Shown here piece by piece: positions 32,957 to 43,167 of a stretch of 64,000 nucleotides of DNA (its first letter is position 1; each line of letters starts with the position of its first letter). The notes under the pieces were generated by a model that searched no databases, was not told the DNA's origin, and was given only the letters and a program-made list of their open reading frames with translations. Where the stretch lies: positions 186,001 through 250,000 of the forward strand of contig JAGYJP010000001.1 of NCBI GenBank assembly GCA_018402075.1. Direction: 5' to 3'. This DNA is from Candidatus Nanopelagicales bacterium. GTDB lineage: Bacteria; Actinomycetota; Actinomycetes; S36-B12. The position numbers and the translations under genes were made by a program.

Positions 32957-34654
32957 TTAAGACTCGGCACCAACTCGATAGGCAGCGGGGGCATGGTTCG
33001 GTACATAAGGCGCCCTCGGTGCAACGGCGGGGACCGCCCGATAGCCGACATCCTGGTCAGGGCGAAGATCCACATCGCCCTTGTTCGGCCACATAGCTAT
33101 TGCTCGCTCCGCCTGTGCAGTAATCGTCAACGATGGATTCACGCCAAGGTTTGCGGTAATCGCTGAGCCATCGACAATATGAAGATCCGGATAGTTATAC
33201 ACCCTGTGATACGGATCAATGACACCGTGTTCAGAGTCTGCCCCGATCACACACCCACCCACGAAATGAGCGGTGAGGGCAGCATCAAAGTTTTCAAAAA
33301 TAGAGCCACCCGCGCGGCCGTCGATCAGTTCGGCAACGCGCTCAACTACTTCAGCCGCCACCGGGATATATGTGGGAGCCGGAGTCGATTCGGAACTTAC
33401 CGTTCCCAATTTCCAGCGGCCAAGCAAGTTTCTTTTGCCCGTCAATGTCAGCGAATTATCCACAGTTTGCATCACCAACGAGATAACGGAGCGCTCACTC
33501 CACCTTCGAACATTGAGCATTGCAGCAACGTCGGCAGGATTTTTCACGATCTCGCGAATCCATACCTGCCAACGAGGCTTTCCTGGTTCCGGACGAGTCA
33601 ATAGGGATTGCAGCAAACCCATGGAATTGGATCCTTTGCCGTAGCGAACGGGCTCCACGTGAGTGTCTTCATCCGGGAAGAAACTCGATGTAATCGCAAC
33701 TCCTTCAGTGAAATCGGTAGCCGTTGTCTGTGCAATGGCGCCAAGAATGGATTCGGAATTTGTCCGCGAGAGTTTGCCCAAGGCTTTCGACAGATGTGGA
33801 AGGACACCGTGATCCTTCATGGCGTGCAGCAGTTTCTGCGTGTTGTAAGCCCCCGCTGCGAAAATCACATGATCTGAGGTGAACTCCGTGGTTGTCTGGG
33901 TGCCTGTTTTTTGCGCCATAATTGTGTAACCGCCACCTGACCGCGGAATCACCTGAGCCGCCGTCGTCATGGGGAAAACTTCCGCACCCGCTGCCTCGGC
34001 AAGCCCGAGATAGTTCTTGGGAAGAGTATTTTTCGCATTGAACCGACAACCTGTCATGCATTCACCACACTCAATACATCCAGTGCGTTCGGGACCCACT
34101 CCTCCGAAATAAGGATCAGGTGAAGTTTTGCCTCTCCCTTCACCAAAAAAGACGCCAACGGGTGTCAATGTGAAGGTATGACCCACCCCCATGGAGGAAG
34201 CAACTTCCTGCATAACTTTGTCCGACGGCGTCATGGTGGGATTACGCTCCACCCCCAACATTCTTTCGGCTTGGTCATAAAAAGGAGCGAGTTCCTTTTT
34301 CCAATCCGTAATGTGGCTCCATTGCTGATCTGAAAAGAATCGGTCACCAGGCACGTACAAGGTATTTGCGTACACCAAACTTCCACCGCCAACGCCTGCC
34401 CCCGCCAAAATGGCGACGTCCTTTAACACGTGAATCCGCTGAATCCCGAAAAAACCCAATGCGGGGGCCCACAAAAAATTCTTGAGATCCCATGAATTTT
34501 TTGCGTATGTGGCTTCATTGAAACGGCGCCCTGCCTCCAGCACTGCAACGGAGTAACCCTTCTCACGAAGGCGCAATGCGGAGACCGATCCCCCAAACCC
34601 GGAACCGATGATCACCACATCTTTGTGTTGGTTCTCTGCTGGCGCCTTTTCCAC
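32957..34654 (-). CDS. GMC family FAD oxidoreductase (cholesterol oxidase ChoD-like)
   Basis: A 565-residue flavin oxidoreductase of the glucose-methanol-choline family, closest in layout to mycobacterial ChoD. Residues 11-40 hold the FAD motif KDVVIIGSGFGGSVSALRLR. GAGVGGGSLVYANTLYVP is the second GMC signature. A ferredoxin-like cluster of cysteines, C193-x2-C196-x2-C199-x3-C203 (GCIECGECMTGC), resembles the ChoD group. HFVGGCVIGADSEHGVID and the C-terminal DGSAITANLGVNPSLTITAQAERA complete the domain. Steroid substrate is only an inference. GTG at 34654 follows TAGCCT by six bases, so it is probably leaderless. Confidence 0.9.
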   Translation of the reverse strand: MEKAPAENQHKDVVIIGSGFGGSVSALRLREKGYSVAVLEAGRRFNEATYAKNSWDLKNFLWAPALGFFGIQRIHVLKDVAILAGAGVGGGSLVYANTLYVPGDRFFSDQQWSHITDWKKELAPFYDQAERMLGVERNPTMTPSDKVMQEVASSMGVGHTFTLTPVGVFFGEGRGKTSPDPYFGGVGPERTGCIECGECMTGCRFNAKNTLPKNYLGLAEAAGAEVFPMTTAAQVIPRSGGGYTIMAQKTGTQTTTEFTSDHVIFAAGAYNTQKLLHAMKDHGVLPHLSKALGKLSRTNSESILGAIAQTTATDFTEGVAITSSFFPDEDTHVEPVRYGKGSNSMGLLQSLLTRPEPGKPRWQVWIREIVKNPADVAAMLNVRRWSERSVISLVMQTVDNSLTLTGKRNLLGRWKLGTVSSESTPAPTYIPVAAEVVERVAELIDGRAGGSIFENFDAALTAHFVGGCVIGADSEHGVIDPYHRVYNYPDLHIVDGSAITANLGVNPSLTITAQAERAIAMWPNKGDVDLRPDQDVGYRAVPAVAPRAPYVPNHAPAAYRVGAES

Positions 34655-34660
34655 GGATAC

Positions 34661-34666
34661 AGGCTA
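34661..34666 (-). promoter_or_regulatory. -10 box of the GMC oxidase gene, leaderless
   Basis: On the minus strand TAGCCT lies six bases before the GTG at 34654. Confidence 0.5.
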
Positions 34667-34730
34667 TTCCGATTCCCGCGACTTTTCTTCGGCTTTTCTC
34701 AATGTTAATTTCCTTAGTGTTAGGGTACGA

Positions 34731-34823
34731 AGTCCTGGGGAGCTCGCGGGATCAGCGGGCTGAGAGGGCAGTGGCCACTGCCGACCCACAAACCTGATCT
34801 GGGTAATGCCAGCGCGAGGGAGA
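34731..34823 (+). promoter_or_regulatory. TPP (thiamin pyrophosphate) riboswitch
   Basis: All conserved TPP aptamer blocks are seen in order: CTGGGGAGC, GGGCTGAGAGGG, ACCC, AACCTGATCTGGGTAATGCC and AGCGCGAGGGA. The last overlaps the purine-rich region before the thiB start, so ligand binding could hide the ribosome-binding site (translational control). It sits directly before thiBPQ. Confidence 0.95.
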
Positions 34824-34830
34824 GAAGAAT

Positions 34831-35889
34831 ATGAACAAGTCAATGACCTTTACACGACGCACAGTTGCCGTCGGGAGTCTCGGAATGAGTTTGGCACTTC
34901 TTGTAGGTTGTTCAACATCCACCGAGTCAAGTGGACCAAATGTTGTTCGCATGTTGACTCACGAGTCTTTTGCCTTAAGCGAGGATGTAATTGCTGGTCT
35001 TGCGGAGCAAGGCATTCAACTAGAGATACTTGCGACCGGGGATGCCGGAAGTATGACCGCCTCAGCGGTACTCGCCGCTGGTGCGCCAACGGCTGACCTT
35101 ATTTTCGGTGTCGACAACACACTTATCACTCGCGCAGCAAACGAAGGGGTATTTGCCCCCTACGTGTCACCCGAACTCCCGAATATTGCACCAGAGTTTC
35201 AATCTTTAACCGAAAATGGGCTCGTCACGCCGATCGACTTTGGAGATGTGTGCATCAATATCGACACGCGTTGGTTTGACGACAATGACCAAACACCGCC
35301 GTCAACGCTAGCCACGCTGCCGGAATTCGCCGACAGGCTCGTGGTGCAAGACCCTGGGACATCGTCACCGGGGTTAGCTTTCCTTCTCGCGACCGTGGCG
35401 CGTTTGGGCGATCAATGGCCAGATTATTGGATGAAATTGCGCGATGGCGGCGTGAAAGTTGCGGGTTCGTGGACAGATGCCTACTACACCGACTTCACAC
35501 TCAATGGTGGTGATCGCCCACTTGTTGTTTCCTACGCCACAAGCCCTGCCGCCGAGGTGATATTCGCAGAAGATCCCAGCATCACCGCACCGTCCACCAC
35601 AACGCTTGTCGATAGTTGTTATCGGCAAGTTGAGTTCGCAGGCGTCTTAGCAGGTTCCTCCAACCCCAAGGGTGCCGAAAAGGTCATTGACTGGCTCCTG
35701 TCTCCGGAAGTACAGGCAGACATTCCCGCAAATATGTTTGTCTATCCCGTGCGCGCAAATATTGAATTGCCTCCCGTGTTTAGTGAATTCACACCTGTGG
35801 TGACATCAAGCGCCGAGCTAGCTTCTGCTGTGATTAGTAGTGAACTGGAAGGAATACTGAGTAAGTGGGGACAGGTGATGGGGCGCTGA
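34831..35889 (+). CDS. thiB: Thiamin ABC transporter substrate-binding lipoprotein
   Basis: A 352-residue lipoprotein; the signal MNKSMTFTRRTVAVGSLGMS has an RR pair (possible Tat) and the lipobox ends at Cys27 (LLVGC). The mature protein matches ThiB/TbpA: VRMLTHESFALSEDVIAG near residues 40-57, ADLIFGVDNTLITRA and the C-terminal VIDWLLSPEVQADIP, typical of ferric/thiamin-type binding proteins. AGGGA lies in the riboswitch tail before the ATG. Substrate is supported by the TPP riboswitch and thiPQ partners. Confidence 0.93.
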   Translation: MNKSMTFTRRTVAVGSLGMSLALLVGCSTSTESSGPNVVRMLTHESFALSEDVIAGLAEQGIQLEILATGDAGSMTASAVLAAGAPTADLIFGVDNTLITRAANEGVFAPYVSPELPNIAPEFQSLTENGLVTPIDFGDVCINIDTRWFDDNDQTPPSTLATLPEFADRLVVQDPGTSSPGLAFLLATVARLGDQWPDYWMKLRDGGVKVAGSWTDAYYTDFTLNGGDRPLVVSYATSPAAEVIFAEDPSITAPSTTTLVDSCYRQVEFAGVLAGSSNPKGAEKVIDWLLSPEVQADIPANMFVYPVRANIELPPVFSEFTPVVTSSAELASAVISSELEGILSKWGQVMGR

Positions 35890-37490
35890 GCAGCCAGCCT
35901 GCACACCTCACTCACCACTTTCCCGCGTGGGTCGCACGCGCATGGATAATCCCCCTCATTTTCTTTTCCTTGTTTTTGGTGTACCCCCTATTTGTTCTCG
36001 CCCGGACTGCGTGGTCAGCGGACACGCTCGCCGCTTTGGCCCGCGATAGCACATGGACGGTCGCACTGGTTGCAAGTGCTCAAAGCCTGATAAGTGTTGT
36101 ACTCGCACTCGTACTTGGTCTCCCACTTGCCGGAATATTGAGTCGCTTTCAATTTCGAGGGCGATCACTGTTACGAGCATTAGCCACAGTTCCATTTGTT
36201 TTACCCACGGTTGTTGTGGCGCTGGGATTTCAAGCGCTCCTAGGAGGGATACTCGAGCCCGGTTTACTCCTTGTAGTGATCGCACACGCATACATCAACA
36301 TTGCGGTAGTCGTTCGTGTCGTGGGTGCACAGTGGAGTTCAATTAACCCCCAACAAATAGTCGTTGCTCGAACGCTGGGGGCTACTTCGTGGCGCACTTT
36401 TCGGACGATCACGCTCCCGAACCTGACCCCATCAATCCTGGCTTCGGCTTGTGTAATTTTCGTATTCAGTTTTACCTCACTGGGAGTAGTCACCATTTTG
36501 GGGGACGGATCTTCTACGAGAACTCTGGAACAGGTGATTCTGAGACAGACATCTGTGCTTCTCGATTTTCCGGGCGCACTCGCCAGTGCAATCCTTCAGC
36601 TACTCATCGTGAGTATTGCTCTGCTTCTTGCGGCACGGACTCGGGGTGCAGCTTTGACCCTAAGAAATGGGAACTCAACCCAAACTCATTATTTATCGCG
36701 ATTAACGTCTGCGAAAACTAAACTCTGGGTCTATACAATTGTCAGTCTTTCAATAGTCGTGATCATTGCCCCAATCACGAGTATCGCCTGGGCTTCACTC
36801 TCCGGTCGCAATGGATTCACACTCGCGTGGTGGATATCGCTTCCAGATTCATCCGATATCTTCACGAGATTGGGGTCCCCATTGCATGCCCTAGGTCTAT
36901 CACTCTTACTTGCAGTGACGACAGCATTGGTGGCGGCTTTCGTCGGTGGCGCAATTGCAATTGCCGTAATGGGAAGGCGCCCATTACTCGCTTTTCTCAG
37001 CCTCATTCCACTGGGGCTATCGGCAGCTACCGTCGGACTTGGAACCCTTTTGGCTTTTGGCCGACCACCTCTTGACCTTCGCTCCTCCGGTATCCTCATT
37101 CCCATTGCACATGCATTGGTTGCCGTTCCCCTTGTTGTAGCACTTGCCGCCCCCGTACTTCGTGCCGCAGATCCGCGACGAATGCTTGTGGCCAGCACTC
37201 TTGGTGCTCCACCAAGTCGCGCTTGGTGGACCGCCTACGGAAGTGTCATCAAGATGGTGATGCTGGCAGCTGGTGGTTTAGCCGGCGCCGTCTCACTCGG
37301 TGAATTTGGGGCGGCATCATTTCTTGCCCGGCCCGACTCGCCCACGGTGCCAATTCAAATCTCGAAACTGTTAACTCGACCTGGTGAACAAGCCTATGCA
37401 ACAGCTGCAGTACTCAGCATCATTCTTGTTGCTGCGACTTTGGCTCTCATGCTTACTGTTGATCGAATGAATAACAAGGCCCGGCAATGA
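35865..37490 (+). CDS. thiP: Thiamin ABC transporter permease
   Basis: A 541-residue permease with about twelve transmembrane helices made of two fused six-helix halves. Each has an EAA-like loop facing the ATPase: VVARTLGATSWRTFRTITLPN in the first half and LVASTLGAPPSRAWWTAYGS in the second. The GTG at 35865 overlaps thiB by 25 bases; GGAAGGA lies about ten bases upstream. The fused arrangement is the usual ThiP plan. It moves thiamin, handed over by ThiB, across the membrane. Confidence 0.92.
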   Translation: MGTGDGALSSQPAHLTHHFPAWVARAWIIPLIFFSLFLVYPLFVLARTAWSADTLAALARDSTWTVALVASAQSLISVVLALVLGLPLAGILSRFQFRGRSLLRALATVPFVLPTVVVALGFQALLGGILEPGLLLVVIAHAYINIAVVVRVVGAQWSSINPQQIVVARTLGATSWRTFRTITLPNLTPSILASACVIFVFSFTSLGVVTILGDGSSTRTLEQVILRQTSVLLDFPGALASAILQLLIVSIALLLAARTRGAALTLRNGNSTQTHYLSRLTSAKTKLWVYTIVSLSIVVIIAPITSIAWASLSGRNGFTLAWWISLPDSSDIFTRLGSPLHALGLSLLLAVTTALVAAFVGGAIAIAVMGRRPLLAFLSLIPLGLSAATVGLGTLLAFGRPPLDLRSSGILIPIAHALVAVPLVVALAAPVLRAADPRRMLVASTLGAPPSRAWWTAYGSVIKMVMLAAGGLAGAVSLGEFGAASFLARPDSPTVPIQISKLLTRPGEQAYATAAVLSIILVAATLALMLTVDRMNNKARQ

Positions 37491-38122
37491 CATCAACTCA
37501 CCTTGGATTGACACTCAAAGATGTCGTTATTGGATATTCCCATCCTCTTGTCGATCCACTGTCCGCAGATATTCTCCCCGGTCACGCACTCGCAATACTT
37601 GGACCAAGTGGTTGCGGAAAATCCACCCTGCTCTCGACGATAATTGGAGTGATTCCACCATTGTCAGGCTCGATCCACCTCAACAACAAGGACCTCGCTG
37701 GAATCCCGATCCACGACAGGGAAATTGGAATGGTCTTTCAAGAACCATTACTCTTTTCACATCTTTCGCTAGTGGACAATATTGCTTATGGCTTGAGGGC
37801 CTCACATGTCGATCGGGAGAGTGCTCGTGCAAGGGCAGAAGAGCTCCTTGACTGGGTGGGGCTTAGCTCAATACAAGAACAGCGAACATGGGAAATTTCG
37901 GGAGGCCAAGCTGGTCGAGTTGCCTTGGCGCGGGCACTGGCCCCGAACCCTCGTGCAATTCTCTTTGACGAGCCTTATAGTGCTTTGGACACTGAGACTC
38001 GTTTAAGACTGTCACAGGAAGTACGCGAAATACTTCAGCAGAGAAATATCCCTGCTATTCACGTTACCCATGACAGATCTGAGGCCGAGTCAGTATCCGA
38101 TCAACTATTGGTTCTCGCTTAA
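37487..38122 (+). CDS. thiQ: Thiamin ABC transporter ATP-binding protein
   Basis: A 211-residue ATPase with Walker A GPSGCGKSTL (about residues 36-45), Q-loop VFQEPLLFSH, signature ISGGQAGRVALARAL, Walker B AILFDEPYSALD and the switch His in HVTHDRSEAES. It overlaps thiP by four bases. With ThiB and ThiP it completes a thiamin importer. Length is short, as is usual for ThiQ. Confidence 0.93.
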   Translation: MTSTHLGLTLKDVVIGYSHPLVDPLSADILPGHALAILGPSGCGKSTLLSTIIGVIPPLSGSIHLNNKDLAGIPIHDREIGMVFQEPLLFSHLSLVDNIAYGLRASHVDRESARARAEELLDWVGLSSIQEQRTWEISGGQAGRVALARALAPNPRAILFDEPYSALDTETRLRLSQEVREILQQRNIPAIHVTHDRSEAESVSDQLLVLA

Positions 38123-38138
38123 CTGCGATACTCCTCTT

Positions 38139-39221
38139 GTGGAGAGCAGAGAAAGAGTTGCGCGGCTGAAGCGATTCAAGCCGACTACTTTCGCTCGGTT
38201 GGCGGTTTTAACATCTTTAGCTGCATTCGGTGCCTATCTGGCTTCTGAGGCTCTTCCCTATGCCTCACCGGTCCCCGCCGCGATCACTGCAGTCGTCGCC
38301 ACGCGCGTCACCTTTCACCATGCGGCAAAAGAAACTTTCATTCAACTACTGGGGGCTTTGGTGGGCGCAGCGGTTGCACTTGGAATCGTGTCCGTCATTG
38401 GTTCTGGAGCAGTTGTGATCCTGTTACTTGTTGCTCTGAGTTTTGCCATGGCTCGAGTGATGCAGTATGCAAATCCTGATGAGTCACCCTTAGTCGCGGC
38501 ATCCCTATCGGTCACCGTGATCTTAGTAGTTGGTTCCCACCTCACCACTGAACTCGCTTTTGAAAGATTTAATGGCGTTGTTATTGGCGCGCTATTTGCA
38601 CTAGCAGCTTCATTCCTTGCCTCTCCAACACGTGATACTCAGAAATTGGCTGCTGGACTCGCGCACGTGCAGGTGCAACTAGCCGAAGTTCTTGCACAGA
38701 TCGCTCGGGACCTTCGTGACAACCCGACTCGAACTGATGCGCGCCTTTGGCACGATCAAGCCGTGGAGTTGAGGAATCAAGTGCTCGGCTTGGCCGCACA
38801 ATATGAGGATCTGTCAAAGCATGCGCGGTGGAGTCCGCGGATACACAGCACAGACCTCACTCAACTCCAGGAATTACTGCGGGCAAGTCAGATTATGAGT
38901 GCTCGAGTTTTGAGCATCGCGAATGATTTACGTTCCGCCACTCGCGGGGACTCTTCTCCTCAGATACCTCAGGCAGCCCTTTCTCCGCTGGCAGACCTCA
39001 TTGAGTTGGCTGCTGACAACATGGCTACCGACGATCCCACCGAAAGCATTGGTGCCACCGCAGCACATCAGGCCGTGAGAGGTGCAGATATCACCGCTCA
39101 AATAGCCTTGATTGGCGGAATCGTTTCGCACGTCAATCAGTTAAATCGTGCATCGACTCAAGAATCAGACGATACGAAAGCAATAAACGGTATTCATTCC
39201 GAAGTAAAATCTCAGGATTGA
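38139..39221 (+). CDS. FUSC-like (aromatic acid exporter family) membrane protein
   Basis: A protein of about 360 residues with six N-terminal transmembrane helices (about residues 20-150) and a long helical cytoplasmic C-terminus, resembling the aromatic-acid exporter/FUSC family. RVTFHHAAKETFIQLLGALVG is the family-like segment between the helices. The GTG at 38139 is preferred, since it lies just before the first helix and after the thiQ stop; the frame also opens inside thiQ. It follows thiQ closely and may be part of the same transcript; a link to thiamin is not shown. Confidence 0.78.
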   Translation: MESRERVARLKRFKPTTFARLAVLTSLAAFGAYLASEALPYASPVPAAITAVVATRVTFHHAAKETFIQLLGALVGAAVALGIVSVIGSGAVVILLLVALSFAMARVMQYANPDESPLVAASLSVTVILVVGSHLTTELAFERFNGVVIGALFALAASFLASPTRDTQKLAAGLAHVQVQLAEVLAQIARDLRDNPTRTDARLWHDQAVELRNQVLGLAAQYEDLSKHARWSPRIHSTDLTQLQELLRASQIMSARVLSIANDLRSATRGDSSPQIPQAALSPLADLIELAADNMATDDPTESIGATAAHQAVRGADITAQIALIGGIVSHVNQLNRASTQESDDTKAINGIHSEVKSQD

Positions 39222-39234
39222 TCGTGCGAGCAAT

Positions 39235-39696
39235 TTAGCTGAGTTCAGCAAGCGCAGCCAAGTACTCATCAGCGTTGCGAGCTTCGCCAGGGCCATTGAT
39301 CACAGACCAGCGCACAATCCCTTCTTTATCAACGACAAATGCGGCTCGTGTTGCAAAGCCTTTGTCTTCAAGAAACGCTCCATACTGCTGGGCAACAGCT
39401 CCGTGGGGATAGAAATCGCTGAGAAGATTATGGGTAAAATTTTCCTGCTCTGAGAAAACTTTGAGTGATGGGGAAGCATCGCAGGAGATACTGAGAACTT
39501 CAGTGGTGTCATTGATGAAATCTGGTCTGCGATCGCGAATTGTGCACAACTCGCCTGTACAGATACCCGTGAAAGCAAAGGGATAAAACATGACGACAAC
39601 ATTTTTCTTGCCTCGATAGTCCGACAAAGTAACGGACTCACCGAACTGATTGGACAGCGTGAAGTCAGGTGCAAGGTCTCCCACAGAAATTGACAT
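39235..39696 (-). CDS. ahpE: Peroxiredoxin AhpE
   Basis: A 153-residue one-cysteine-type peroxiredoxin like Mycobacterium AhpE. The active-site segment is MFYPFAFTGICTGELC with peroxidatic Cys46 and a nearby Cys51. SVGDLAPDFTLSNQFGESVTLSDYRG at the start and GVVAQ-like HGAVAQQYGAFLEDKGFATRAAFVVD towards the end are family features. It reduces peroxides, including fatty-acid hydroperoxides. A TAGTCT -10 box is six bases before the ATG and begins at the DUF3052 stop. Confidence 0.94.
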   Translation of the reverse strand: MSISVGDLAPDFTLSNQFGESVTLSDYRGKKNVVVMFYPFAFTGICTGELCTIRDRRPDFINDTTEVLSISCDASPSLKVFSEQENFTHNLLSDFYPHGAVAQQYGAFLEDKGFATRAAFVVDKEGIVRWSVINGPGEARNADEYLAALAELS

Positions 39697-39702
39697 GTGG
39701 GA

Positions 39703-39708
39703 AGACTA
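39703..39708 (-). promoter_or_regulatory. -10 box of ahpE overlapping the DUF3052 stop codon
   Basis: On the minus strand TAGTCT is six bases before the ahpE ATG and its TAG is the stop codon of the DUF3052 gene. Confidence 0.45.
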
Positions 39709-40131
39709 GCGTTTAGCCCGCGGAGCCACCAGCCGAGTGCCCTGCCACTGCGAACCCGCGCTGATGGTGCTGGTTTGGCGTAGTCCGGCTGTTTGTGCAG
39801 CTTCGGTGATGTCTTCGGGTTCAACGTGCCCCTCGCGCCCTGGTTTAGGCGTGAGTAGCCACACCACACCTTGATCGGCAAGTGGCGTAATGGCATCTAC
39901 GAGGGCATCGGTGAGATCTCCGTCATCTTCGCGGAACCAAAGCACGGCTACATCGACGACATCTTCATAATCGAGATCCACCATGTCTGCGCCGGTTACC
40001 GCAATGATCCCGGCTCGCAGATCAGGATCTGAATCGGTGTCCTGGCCGATTTCTTGCACCACGAGCCCCGACTCCAAGCCCAATCGGAATGCCAACTCTT
40101 GGGGGTCACTTGATGAAGCTTGGGAGCTCAC
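39706..40131 (-). CDS. DUF3052 family protein
   Basis: A 141-residue acidic protein of the actinobacterial DUF3052 family, normally found next to ahpE and aceE as here. Visible family segments are LAFRLGLESGLVVQEIGQD, DLDYEDVVDVAVLWFRED and GVVWLLTPKPGREGHVEP. There is no signal or membrane segment. GTG at 40131 follows AGGAG with a four-base gap. The function is unknown. The 308 bases upstream (40132-40439) carry no gene; they hold a short palindrome GCCTA-A-TAGGC at 40240-40250 and a doubled AAAGGTG before aceE. Confidence 0.9.
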   Translation of the reverse strand: MSSQASSSDPQELAFRLGLESGLVVQEIGQDTDSDPDLRAGIIAVTGADMVDLDYEDVVDVAVLWFREDDGDLTDALVDAITPLADQGVVWLLTPKPGREGHVEPEDITEAAQTAGLRQTSTISAGSQWQGTRLVAPRAKR

Positions 40132-40439
40132 CGCACTCCTTCATTTGATTCACAGGCGCTAGTCCACCGAAATATGTGGCACTTGGCAAGCGATTTGGGT
40201 TAACGGGCACGAAATGGGCAATGAAAACAATAAATAGTTGCCTAATAGGCGCCGCCAAGATCTCAATTCAGACTCAATAATCGTATCGCGACCCCGGGCA
40301 TGAGGGGCTTTGCGCCGACAAGCCGTTGATACGAGAGAATGGGGACAGGGATTCCTGTTTCGAGTACTCAGAGGCTCCCACCTCATGTTCATCACCGGAG
40401 ACCCCGGGCGGTGACAGGCGAAAGGTGAAAGGTGAAACC

Positions 40440-43166
40440 GTGATTGACCCACAAGGCTCATTAATCGCAGGTGGGTTACCCACCCAGTACGTTGACGTAG
40501 ACCCATCCGAAACTCGCGAATGGCTGGAGTCATTCGACAAGATGGTGGAGCACGGTGGCACCTACCGGGCCCGTTACCTGATGCTGTCACTCCTTCGGCG
40601 TGCAGCTGAGCAAAACGTGGGCGTCCCGAGCCTTCGCAGTACCGATTACATCAATACGATCTCTCCGGATCGCGAACCGTGGTTCCCGGGCGATGAATTT
40701 GTCGAAAGAAGAATCCGGGCCATGATCCGCTGGAATGCGGCCATCATGGTGCATCGTGCGCAACGCCCTGGGATATCCGTAGGTGGACATATTTCTACCT
40801 ATGCCAGTTCAGCGACCCTCTACGAAGTCGGTTTCAATCACTTCTTCAAAGGCCCTGATCACCCGGCTGGCGCTGATCAAATATTCTTTCAAGGACATGC
40901 ATCTCCTGGAATGTACGCACGAGCATTCGTTGAAGGTCGCCTAACCGAAGCGCAAATGGATGGCTTCCGCCAGGAACTCTCCCACCCCGCAGGCGGGCTT
41001 CCTTCTTACCCTCATCCGCGCCTCATGCCATGGTTCTGGCAATTTCCCACAGTGTCCATGGGGTTGGGCCCACTCAATGCGATCTATCAGGCTCGATTCA
41101 ACAAATACCTACACAATCGTGGCTTTGCCGATACCTCCGAACAAAAAATCTGGGCTTTCCTCGGCGATGGTGAAATGGACGAAGTAGAAGCCGTGGGCGC
41201 TATTGGTCTGGCGGCTAGGGAAGAACTCGATAACCTCATTTTTGTTGTCAACGCAAATCTGCAACGACTCGATGGCCCCGTGCGCGGCAACGGCAAGATC
41301 ATTCAAGAACTTGAGTCCCTTTTCCGCGGTGCAGGGTGGAACGTCATCAAGGTAATTTGGGGGCGTCAATGGGACGAACTCCTGGCTGCAGATCGCGATG
41401 GCGCACTCGTGAATTTAATGAACAACACCCATGATGGCGACTTCCAAACCTATAAGGCTGAAGACGGCGCATTCATTCGCGAGCACTTCTTTGGTCGCGA
41501 CCCTCGGACAGCCAAATTGGTTGCAACATGGAACGATGACGATATCTGGAATTTGTCACGCGGAGGCCATGACTACCGGAAAATGTATGCTGCATACAAA
41601 GCAGCCACCGAGACCAAGGGCCAGCCAACACTCATTTTGGCTAAAACAATTAAAGGCTGGACTCTGGGATCAGGTTTTGAAGCACGGAATTCAACGCATC
41701 AGATGAAAAAACTTTCACTCGATGATCTCAAAGTATTTCGTGACCGTTTGCACATTCCAATTCCGGACTCCCAACTCGATCCGTATCTGCCGCCGTACTA
41801 CAACCCGGGTCTTCAAGATGAAAACTTGGCCTACATGATGGAACGGCGGCGAAAGCTCGGTGGTTCAATCCCCACACGCCGAGAAAAGTCTCGTCCACTC
41901 GTTCTCCCTGGTGACAAGGTCTATGACGCCGTTAAGCGCGGTTCTGGCAATCAAGCCATTGCGACAACCATGGCCTTTGTTCGGCTGTTTAAAGATTTAC
42001 TCAAGGATGAAAACATTGGACAACGCTTTGTACCGATCATCCCTGACGAAGCCCGAACATTCGGCATGGATTCCTTATTCCCGACTGCCAAGATCTACTC
42101 CCCGCACGGCCAGCAGTACACATCTGTAGATCGCGAGCAAATGCTCAGCTACAAAGAAGCAACCACGGGTCAGATACTTCATGAGGGAATTAATGAGGCT
42201 GGTTCTGTGGCGTCGTTCACCGCTGCAGGTTCTTCCTATTCCACACATGACGAACCCATGATCCCGGTGTACATCTTCTACTCCATGTTTGGTTTTCAAC
42301 GCACCGGCGACGCATTCTGGGCGGCGGGAGACCAAATGGTTCGTGGATTCGTTCTGGGTGCAACAGCGGGGAGAACAACATTAAATGGTGAGGGTCTACA
42401 ACACGAAGATGGACATTCAATTCTCTTAGCCAGCACAAATCCGGCCGTTGTTTCTTATGATCCTGCATACGGATATGAACTCGGACATATCGTCAAAGAT
42501 GGTCTGCGTCGGATGTACGGCGAGAATTCGGAAAATATTTATTACTACCTCACCGTATACAATGAGCCCTATATCCAGCCCGCAGAACCTGAGAATCTCG
42601 ATATCGAGGGTGTTCTGCGTGGAATATACCTCCTGCGAGAGGGCCAAGGCCCCGGTCACAAAGCCCAGATCCTGGCAAGCGGGGTCGCTGTGCCGTGGGC
42701 ATTGAAGGCCCAAGAACTTTTACGAGATGACTGGGGAGTTGTTGCAGACGTGTGGTCTGTGACATCTTGGAATGAACTTCGCCGCGATGGATTGGAAACT
42801 GATCGCTTCAATTTGCTTCATCCCGACGAGAATCGCAGGATTGCCTACGTGAGTAGCAAACTAAAGGGACGCAATGGCCCAGTCATTGCGGTCTCCGACT
42901 ACATGCGAGCCGTACAGGATCAAATTCGACCCTGGGTCAATTCACCATTTGCTTCGCTGGGAACTGACGGTTTTGGACTCTCGGATACCAGAGGAGCGCT
43001 GCGCCGTCATTTCTTAGTTGACGCTGAGTCAATTACCGTTCAAACTCTTTCCTGTTTAGCTGAACAGGAACTAATCGATTCAGATGTCGTGCACCAAGCA
43101 ATTGATCGATACCAACTGCAGGATCCCTCGGCCGCCGACGCAGGTAACACGGAAGGATCTGGATAA
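40440..43166 (+). CDS. aceE: Pyruvate dehydrogenase E1 component (homodimeric)
   Basis: Decarboxylates pyruvate with thiamin diphosphate and acetylates the lipoyl group of E2. At 908 residues it is the homodimeric AceE type. The thiamin-binding motif [14 protein letters not shown]...[15 protein letters not shown] is present near residues 240-280. [21 protein letters not shown] and [17 protein letters not shown] are family segments. GTG at 40440 is chosen because it is preceded by AAAGGTG and gives an N-terminus like other actinobacterial AceE; an ATG 114 bases upstream is in frame but less likely. It links to thiBPQ (cofactor) and lipAB (lipoate) in the same window. Confidence 0.95.
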   Translation: MIDPQGSLIAGGLPTQYVDVDPSETREWLESFDKMVEHGGTYRARYLMLSLLRRAAEQNVGVPSLRSTDYINTISPDREPWFPGDEFVERRIRAMIRWNAAIMVHRAQRPGISVGGHISTYASSATLYEVGFNHFFKGPDHPAGADQIFFQGHASPGMYARAFVEGRLTEAQMDGFRQELSHPAGGLPSYPHPRLMPWFWQFPTVSMGLGPLNAIYQARFNKYLHNRGFADTSEQKIWAFLGDGEMDEVEAVGAIGLAAREELDNLIFVVNANLQRLDGPVRGNGKIIQELESLFRGAGWNVIKVIWGRQWDELLAADRDGALVNLMNNTHDGDFQTYKAEDGAFIREHFFGRDPRTAKLVATWNDDDIWNLSRGGHDYRKMYAAYKAATETKGQPTLILAKTIKGWTLGSGFEARNSTHQMKKLSLDDLKVFRDRLHIPIPDSQLDPYLPPYYNPGLQDENLAYMMERRRKLGGSIPTRREKSRPLVLPGDKVYDAVKRGSGNQAIATTMAFVRLFKDLLKDENIGQRFVPIIPDEARTFGMDSLFPTAKIYSPHGQQYTSVDREQMLSYKEATTGQILHEGINEAGSVASFTAAGSSYSTHDEPMIPVYIFYSMFGFQRTGDAFWAAGDQMVRGFVLGATAGRTTLNGEGLQHEDGHSILLASTNPAVVSYDPAYGYELGHIVKDGLRRMYGENSENIYYYLTVYNEPYIQPAEPENLDIEGVLRGIYLLREGQGPGHKAQILASGVAVPWALKAQELLRDDWGVVADVWSVTSWNELRRDGLETDRFNLLHPDENRRIAYVSSKLKGRNGPVIAVSDYMRAVQDQIRPWVNSPFASLGTDGFGLSDTRGALRRHFLVDAESITVQTLSCLAEQELIDSDVVHQAIDRYQLQDPSAADAGNTEGSG

Positions 43167-43167
43167 C

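Noticed and set aside
34752..34952. Minus-strand ORF over the thiB leader
   Set aside because: It is antisense to the TPP riboswitch and the thiB start and has no coding support.
40326..40439. In-frame ATG 114 bases upstream of the chosen aceE start
   Set aside because: The extra residues do not resemble AceE N-termini, and the GTG at 40440 has an AAAGGTG site.
43084..43167. N-terminal extension of the ferritin-VIT gene
   Set aside because: The extension lies wholly inside aceE and gives a non-conserved leader; the ATG at 43168 has a ribosome-binding site.
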